From Bacteroides sp. (lineage in GTDB: Bacteria; Bacteroidota; Bacteroidia; Bacteroidales; Bacteroidaceae): a DNA stretch of 43,861 nt. The notes beneath the pieces are model-generated. The model had not been told where the DNA came from. It ran no database searches and saw nothing but the letters and a program-made list of their open reading frames with translations. Location of the stretch: the NCBI RefSeq assembly GCF_028690125.1, contig NZ_JAQVBV010000040.1, positions 1 through 43,861 on the forward strand, written 5' to 3'. Made by a program: the position numbers and the translations under genes. Every line of letters begins with the position of its first letter. Position 1 is the first letter of the stretch. Shown here piece after piece: positions 40,613 through 43,861 of this stretch.

Positions 40613-40663
40613 CAGCCGTTTCGCTCGCATTAGAACGTGACGGTTGCTTTTTTTAGCTAAAAT

Positions 40664-40737
40664 GCCTCTTTAGCTCAGTTGGCCAGAGCACGTGATTTGT
40701 AATCTCGGGGTCGTTGGTTCGAATCCGACAAGAGGCT
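40664..40737 (+). tRNA. tRNA-Thr (anticodon TGT)
   Basis: Acceptor GCCTCTT/AAGAGGC, discriminator T, D arm with TAGCTCAGTTGG and T arm GTTGG-TTCGAAT-CCGAC. The anticodon loop TTTGTAA gives TGT. One T-T mismatch is seen in the anticodon stem. CCA is not encoded. Confidence 0.94.
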
Positions 40738-40887
40738 CAAGGAAAGATGAAAGTCAATCCGACTCGCTTAGCGAGAAAGTCAGGACTAAAATATGAAGGG
40801 TGAATTATCCAAAGAGGAACATTTTTTTTGAAGTATTGTTCGCTTTATATTCTTAATTTTTCATTATTGGTTCTTACATATTTAGAA

Positions 40888-40970
40888 GGGCAAATACCAG
40901 AGTGGCCAAATGGGGCAGACTGTAAATCTGCTGGCTTACGCCTTCGGTGGTTCGAATCCATCTTTGCCCA
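40888..40970 (+). tRNA. tRNA-Tyr (anticodon GTA)
   Basis: Acceptor GGGCAAA/TTTGCCC, anticodon stem GCAGA/TCTGC with loop CTGTAAA giving GTA, a long class II variable arm, and T arm GGTGG-TTCGAAT-CCATC. About 150 bases separate it from tRNA-Thr; that gap holds only a small palindrome CTCGCTTAGCGAG. Confidence 0.95.
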
Positions 40971-40998
40971 CAAATAGAGTGACAACTTTGGCAAGAAT

Positions 40999-41071
40999 GC
41001 GGAAGTAGCTCAGTTGATAGAGCATTAGCCTTCCAAGCTGAGGGTCGCGGGTTTGAGTCCCGTCTTCCGCT
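40999..41071 (+). tRNA. tRNA-Gly (anticodon TCC)
   Basis: Acceptor GCGGAAG/CTTCCGC, discriminator T, and anticodon loop CTTCCAA giving TCC. T arm GCGGG-TTTGAGT-CCCGT. It is 28 bases after tRNA-Tyr. Confidence 0.95.
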
Positions 41072-41082
41072 CTTTTTTTCTT

Positions 41083-41154
<72 letters not shown>

Positions 41155-41204
41155 CATAAAGATGTAAATGCTGATTATTAATCAAATAAATAACAAGTAA
41201 AGCT

Positions 41205-42389
41205 ATGGCTAAAGAGAAATTTGAACGTACCAAACCGCACGTAAACATTGGTACAATCGGTCACGTAGACCACGGTAAGACAACGTTGACAGCTGCTATC
41301 ACTACTGTGTTGGCGAAAAAAGGTCTTTCTGAATTGCGTTCTTTCGATTCTATCGATAACGCTCCTGAAGAAAAAGAAAGAGGTATTACTATTAATACTT
41401 CACACGTTGAGTATCAAACAGCTAACCGTCACTACGCACACGTTGACTGTCCGGGACACGCCGACTATGTAAAGAACATGGTAACTGGTGCTGCTCAGAT
41501 GGATGGTGCTATCATCGTTTGTGCTGCAACTGATGGTCCGATGCCTCAGACTCGCGAACATATCCTGTTGGCTCGTCAGGTAAACGTACCTCGTCTGGTT
41601 GTATTCTTGAACAAGTGTGATATGGTTGATGATGCTGAAATGTTGGAACTTGTTGAGATGGAAATGAGAGAACTTCTTTCATTTTATGATTTCGATGGTG
41701 ACAATACTCCTATCATTCAGGGTTCTGCTCTTGGCGCACTGAACGGTGTTGAAAAATGGGAAGACAAAGTTATGGAACTGATGGATGCAGTTGATACTTG
41801 GATTCCACTTCCTCCGCGTGATGTTGATAAACCTTTCTTGATGCCGGTTGAAGATGTGTTCTCTATCACAGGTCGTGGTACTGTAGCAACTGGACGTATC
41901 GAAACAGGTATTATCCATGTAGGTGACGAAATTGAGGTTCTTGGTTTAGGTGAGGATAAGAAATCAGTGGTAACTGGTGTTGAAATGTTCCGTAAACTGT
42001 TGGATCAAGGTGAGGCTGGTGATAACGTAGGTTTGTTATTGCGTGGTATTGATAAAAATGAAATCAGACGTGGTATGGTTCTTTGTAAACCAGGTCAGAT
42101 TAAACCGCACTCTAGATTCAAAGCTGAGGTTTATATCCTGAAGAAAGAAGAAGGTGGTCGTCATACTCCGTTCCACAACAAATATCGTCCTCAGTTCTAT
42201 TTGCGTACTATGGACTGTACAGGTGAAATTACTTTGCCGGAAGGAACTGAAATGGTAATGCCGGGTGATAACGTAACTATTACTGTAGAGTTGATCTATC
42301 CAGTAGCACTGAACCCAGGTCTTCGTTTCGCTATCCGCGAGGGTGGACGTACTGTAGGTGCTGGTCAGATTACTGAAATTCTTGACTAA
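41205..42389 (+). CDS. tuf: Elongation factor Tu
   Basis: A 394-aa translational GTPase that delivers aminoacyl-tRNA to the ribosome. GTP-binding motifs are G1 GHVDHGKTT, G2 ERGITINTSHVEY, G3 DCPGHADYVKNM and G4 NKCDMVDD. Domain 2 contains TGRGTVATGRIETGI and domain 3 ends VGAGQITEILD. Codon use is strongly biased, as expected for a highly expressed gene. It lies between tRNA genes and secE-nusG, the tRNA-tuf-tRNA-secE arrangement conserved in many bacteria. Confidence 0.99.
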   Translation: MAKEKFERTKPHVNIGTIGHVDHGKTTLTAAITTVLAKKGLSELRSFDSIDNAPEEKERGITINTSHVEYQTANRHYAHVDCPGHADYVKNMVTGAAQMDGAIIVCAATDGPMPQTREHILLARQVNVPRLVVFLNKCDMVDDAEMLELVEMEMRELLSFYDFDGDNTPIIQGSALGALNGVEKWEDKVMELMDAVDTWIPLPPRDVDKPFLMPVEDVFSITGRGTVATGRIETGIIHVGDEIEVLGLGEDKKSVVTGVEMFRKLLDQGEAGDNVGLLLRGIDKNEIRRGMVLCKPGQIKPHSRFKAEVYILKKEEGGRHTPFHNKYRPQFYLRTMDCTGEITLPEGTEMVMPGDNVTITVELIYPVALNPGLRFAIREGGRTVGAGQITEILD

Positions 42390-42402
42390 TACAAAATAAA
42401 TT

Positions 42403-42434
42403 AATCAGTTCCCGGTTTCGACAGGGAACTGATT
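42403..42434 (+). other. Perfect hairpin between tuf and tRNA-Trp
   Basis: AATCAGTTCCC (42403-42413) and GGGAACTGATT (42424-42434) form an 11-bp stem with a 10-base loop, without a T tract. It ends eight bases before tRNA-Trp. It may be a processing signal or a partial attenuator between tuf and the downstream tRNA-secE-nusG transcript. Confidence 0.8.
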
Positions 42435-42442
42435 ATGTACAC

Positions 42443-42515
42443 ACGGGAGTAGCTCAGTTGGTAGAGCACCGGTCTCCAAAACCGGGTGTCGGGAGTTCGA
42501 GTCTCTCCTCCCGTG
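42443..42515 (+). tRNA. tRNA-Trp (anticodon CCA)
   Basis: Acceptor ACGGGAG/CTCCCGT with discriminator G, anticodon stem CCGGT/ACCGG with loop CTCCAAA giving CCA, and T arm GGGAG-TTCGAGT-CTCTC. It is embedded between tuf and secE, 14 bases before the secE start. Confidence 0.96.
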
Positions 42516-42529
42516 CTAATATTATTGAA

Positions 42530-42721
42530 ATGAAAAAGGTAATAACTTATATCAAAGAATCTTACGACGAACTTGTTCATAAGGTATCGTGGCCTACGTA
42601 TTCTGAACTTGCTAACAGTGCAGTAGTTGTTTTATATGCTTCCCTGCTTATTGCATTGGTAGTATGGGGTATGGATGTCTGTTTCCAGAACTTCATGGAA
42701 AAAATTGTTTATCCACATTAA
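42530..42721 (+). CDS. secE: Preprotein translocase subunit SecE
   Basis: 63 aa from ATG 42530; the longer open frame runs back through tRNA-Trp and is not coding. The amphipathic helix YIKESYDELVHKVSWPTYSELANSA with the conserved KVSWPT, then one membrane helix VVVLYASLLIALVVWGMDVCF, is the minimal SecE. It clamps SecY in the Sec channel. It is directly followed by nusG, as in most bacteria. Confidence 0.96.
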   Translation: MKKVITYIKESYDELVHKVSWPTYSELANSAVVVLYASLLIALVVWGMDVCFQNFMEKIVYPH

Positions 42722-42738
42722 AAAAATAGGAATTGAAA

Positions 42739-43281
42739 ATGGCTGAGGTAGAAAAGAAATGGTACGTTCTGCGTGCTATTAGTGGAAAAGAAGCTAAGGT
42801 GAAAGAGTATCTTGAAGCTGATATTAAAAACAGTGACCTTGGTGAATATGTATCTCAGGTATTGATTCCTACTGAAAAGGTTTACCAGGTTCGCAATGGT
42901 AAAAAAATTGTGAAGGAAAGAAGTTATCTTCCTGGTTATGTCTTAATCGAGGCTGCTTTGGTTGGTGAGGTCGCTCACCACTTGCGCAATACTCCGAATG
43001 TGATAGGCTTTTTAGGTGGTTCCGAAAAACCGGTTCCCCTTAGACAATCAGAAGTGAATCGTATACTTGGTACAGTAGACGAACTACAGGAAACGGGTGA
43101 AGAACTCAATATTCCTTATGTAGTAGGTGAGACTGTGAAAGTTACTTTTGGACCTTTCAGCGGATTCAGTGGTATCATTGAAGAAGTGAATAGCGAAAAA
43201 AAGAAACTAAAGGTCATGGTGAAGATATTCGGGCGCAAAACGCCGCTTGAATTAGGCTTTATGCAAGTGGAAAAGGAATAA
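42739..43281 (+). CDS. nusG: Transcription termination/antitermination protein NusG
   Basis: 180 aa from ATG 42739 (a TTG six bases earlier is the alternative). The NGN domain is KKWYVLRAISGKEAKVKEYLE to RNTPNVIGFLGG, and the C-terminal KOW domain is VGETVKVTFGPFSGFSGIIEEVN. It binds RNA polymerase and couples it with Rho or ribosomes. It has no large insertion domain. It sits 17 bases after secE and 60 bases before rplK. Confidence 0.97.
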   Translation: MAEVEKKWYVLRAISGKEAKVKEYLEADIKNSDLGEYVSQVLIPTEKVYQVRNGKKIVKERSYLPGYVLIEAALVGEVAHHLRNTPNVIGFLGGSEKPVPLRQSEVNRILGTVDELQETGEELNIPYVVGETVKVTFGPFSGFSGIIEEVNSEKKKLKVMVKIFGRKTPLELGFMQVEKE

Positions 43282-43341
43282 CACAGAATTGTTACGCTGT
43301 TGTTGTTTTTCGTTTAATGTTTATATATAAATCAAAAAAAA

Positions 43342-43785
43342 ATGGCTAAAGAAGTTGCTGGACTAATCAAATTACAGATTAAAGGAGGCGCTGCAAATCC
43401 ATCACCTCCCGTTGGACCTGCTTTGGGTTCTAAGGGTATCAATATCATGGAATTTTGCAAGCAATTCAATGCCAGAACCCAAGACAAGGCAGGTAAGATT
43501 TTGCCTGTTATCATTACTTACTACGCAGATAAGTCTTTCGATTTTGTAATCAAGACTCCTCCCGTTGCTATTCAATTACTTGAAGTGGCTAAGGTAAAGA
43601 GTGGTTCTGCTGAGCCTAACCGTAAGAAAGTTGCTGAGCTTACTTGGGAACAGATTCGTACGATCGCTCAGGACAAAATGGTAGACTTGAACTGTTTTAC
43701 TGTGGAAGCTGCTATGAGAATGGTTGCAGGTACGGCTAGAAGTATGGGTATCGCTGTAAAAGGGGAGTTCCCGGTTAATAATTAA
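43342..43785 (+). CDS. rplK: 50S ribosomal protein L11
   Basis: A 147-aa protein starting MAKEVAGLIKLQIKGGAANPSPPVGPALGSKGINIMEFCKQFNART, the conserved proline-rich N-terminal domain that forms the GTPase-associated centre with 23S rRNA. The C-terminal domain binds rRNA (VDLNCFTVEAAMRMVAGTARSMGI). Length and sequence are typical. It is followed after 15 bases by rplA. Confidence 0.99.
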   Translation: MAKEVAGLIKLQIKGGAANPSPPVGPALGSKGINIMEFCKQFNARTQDKAGKILPVIITYYADKSFDFVIKTPPVAIQLLEVAKVKSGSAEPNRKKVAELTWEQIRTIAQDKMVDLNCFTVEAAMRMVAGTARSMGIAVKGEFPVNN

Positions 43786-43800
43786 TAAACTTCAATTGTA

Positions 43801-43861
43801 ATGGGTAAACTGACAAAAAATCAAAAGTTAGCTGCAGAAAAAATTGAAGCAGGGAAGGCAT
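43801..43861 (+). CDS. rplA: 50S ribosomal protein L1, N-terminal start (partial)
   Basis: The final 61 bases encode MGKLTKNQKLAAEKIEAGKA, the usual start of Bacteroides L1, 15 bases after rplK. The rest lies beyond the window. The rplK-rplA order is conserved, and L1 normally autoregulates this operon. Confidence 0.95.
   Translation, partial: MGKLTKNQKLAAEKIEAGKA

Noticed and set aside
40621..40660. Apparent terminator before tRNA-Thr (GCCGTTTCG...CGTGACGGTTGCTTTTTTT)
   Set aside because: Only four base pairs form at the base of the stem; the T run alone is not sufficient, and the tRNA promoter upstream implies read-through.

Overview
The window looks like a chromosomal segment of a Bacteroides species (Bacteroidales), probably from the B. 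thetaiotaomicron/ovatus group. The genus call rests on four things: many promoters with the Bacteroides -7 element TAnnTTTG, A-rich leaders mostly without Shine-Dalgarno sequences, the ribosomal/translation gene order at the right end, and typical Bacteroides proteins (DUF4890, fimbrillin-type lipoprotein, PgpH-like 7TM-HD protein). The species is not resolved.

Layout. 1-4064: end of rpsO, a XRE-cupin regulator with an acyl-CoA synthetase, and a mannose-1-phosphate guanylyltransferase. 4065-4148: tRNA-Leu(CAA). 4138-11967: a compact integrative element of about 7.8 kb inserted in the 3' end of that tRNA. It is bounded by a 15-bp direct repeat, and identical tandem GGGTAGCCAAA repeats lie just inside both ends. 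All its genes are on the minus strand: tyrosine integrase, an unknown 454-aa protein, excisionase, an unknown 177-aa protein, a phage gene II/X-like replication initiator, three small proteins (one terminase-small-subunit-like), about 720 bp of repeat-rich non-coding DNA that could be an origin, an S24/LexA-like protein with Cys where the catalytic Ser is expected, and a small protein. I see no mobilisation relaxase, conjugation gene, capsid or morphogenesis gene, so it resembles a satellite or cryptic ssDNA-phage-like element. 11968-14661: a decay zone with two degenerate ISL3/ISAon1-like transposases, a truncated CoiA-like gene, an intact DUF4890 gene and a broken TIR-domain gene.

15124-26290: TonB-family protein, fimbrillin-like lipoprotein, a conserved protein, a PduO-type cobalamin adenosyltransferase and a DUF2795 protein. 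Then comes a coherent metabolic block: a minus-strand operon of C4-dicarboxylate transporter (dcu), periplasmic L-asparaginase and porin, divergent from aspartase (aspA). Together these would take asparagine to aspartate to fumarate, feeding anaerobic fumarate respiration, with Dcu exchanging C4-dicarboxylates. An RclA-like flavoprotein and a small outer-membrane beta-barrel follow.

26367-38914: priA, a GH123-like (DUF4091) secreted glycosidase, a low-molecular-weight tyrosine phosphatase overlapping tail to tail with a PgpH-like c-di-AMP phosphodiesterase, gltX with a Kdo transferase, a gamma-carbonic-anhydrase-like protein and an M24 aminopeptidase P. 39102-43861: translation block rpsU, xerC-like recombinase, hpf, tRNA-Thr(TGT), tRNA-Tyr(GTA), tRNA-Gly(TCC), tRNA-Thr(GGT), tuf, tRNA-Trp(CCA), secE, nusG, rplK and the start of rplA.

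The tRNA-Leu element is the best candidate for something undescribed. It restores the tRNA 3' end, brings a replacement terminator for the tRNA (the chromosomal terminator now lies 7.8 kb away beyond attR), and carries several distinct families of short repeats next to its integrase, excisionase, rep and origin-like regions.
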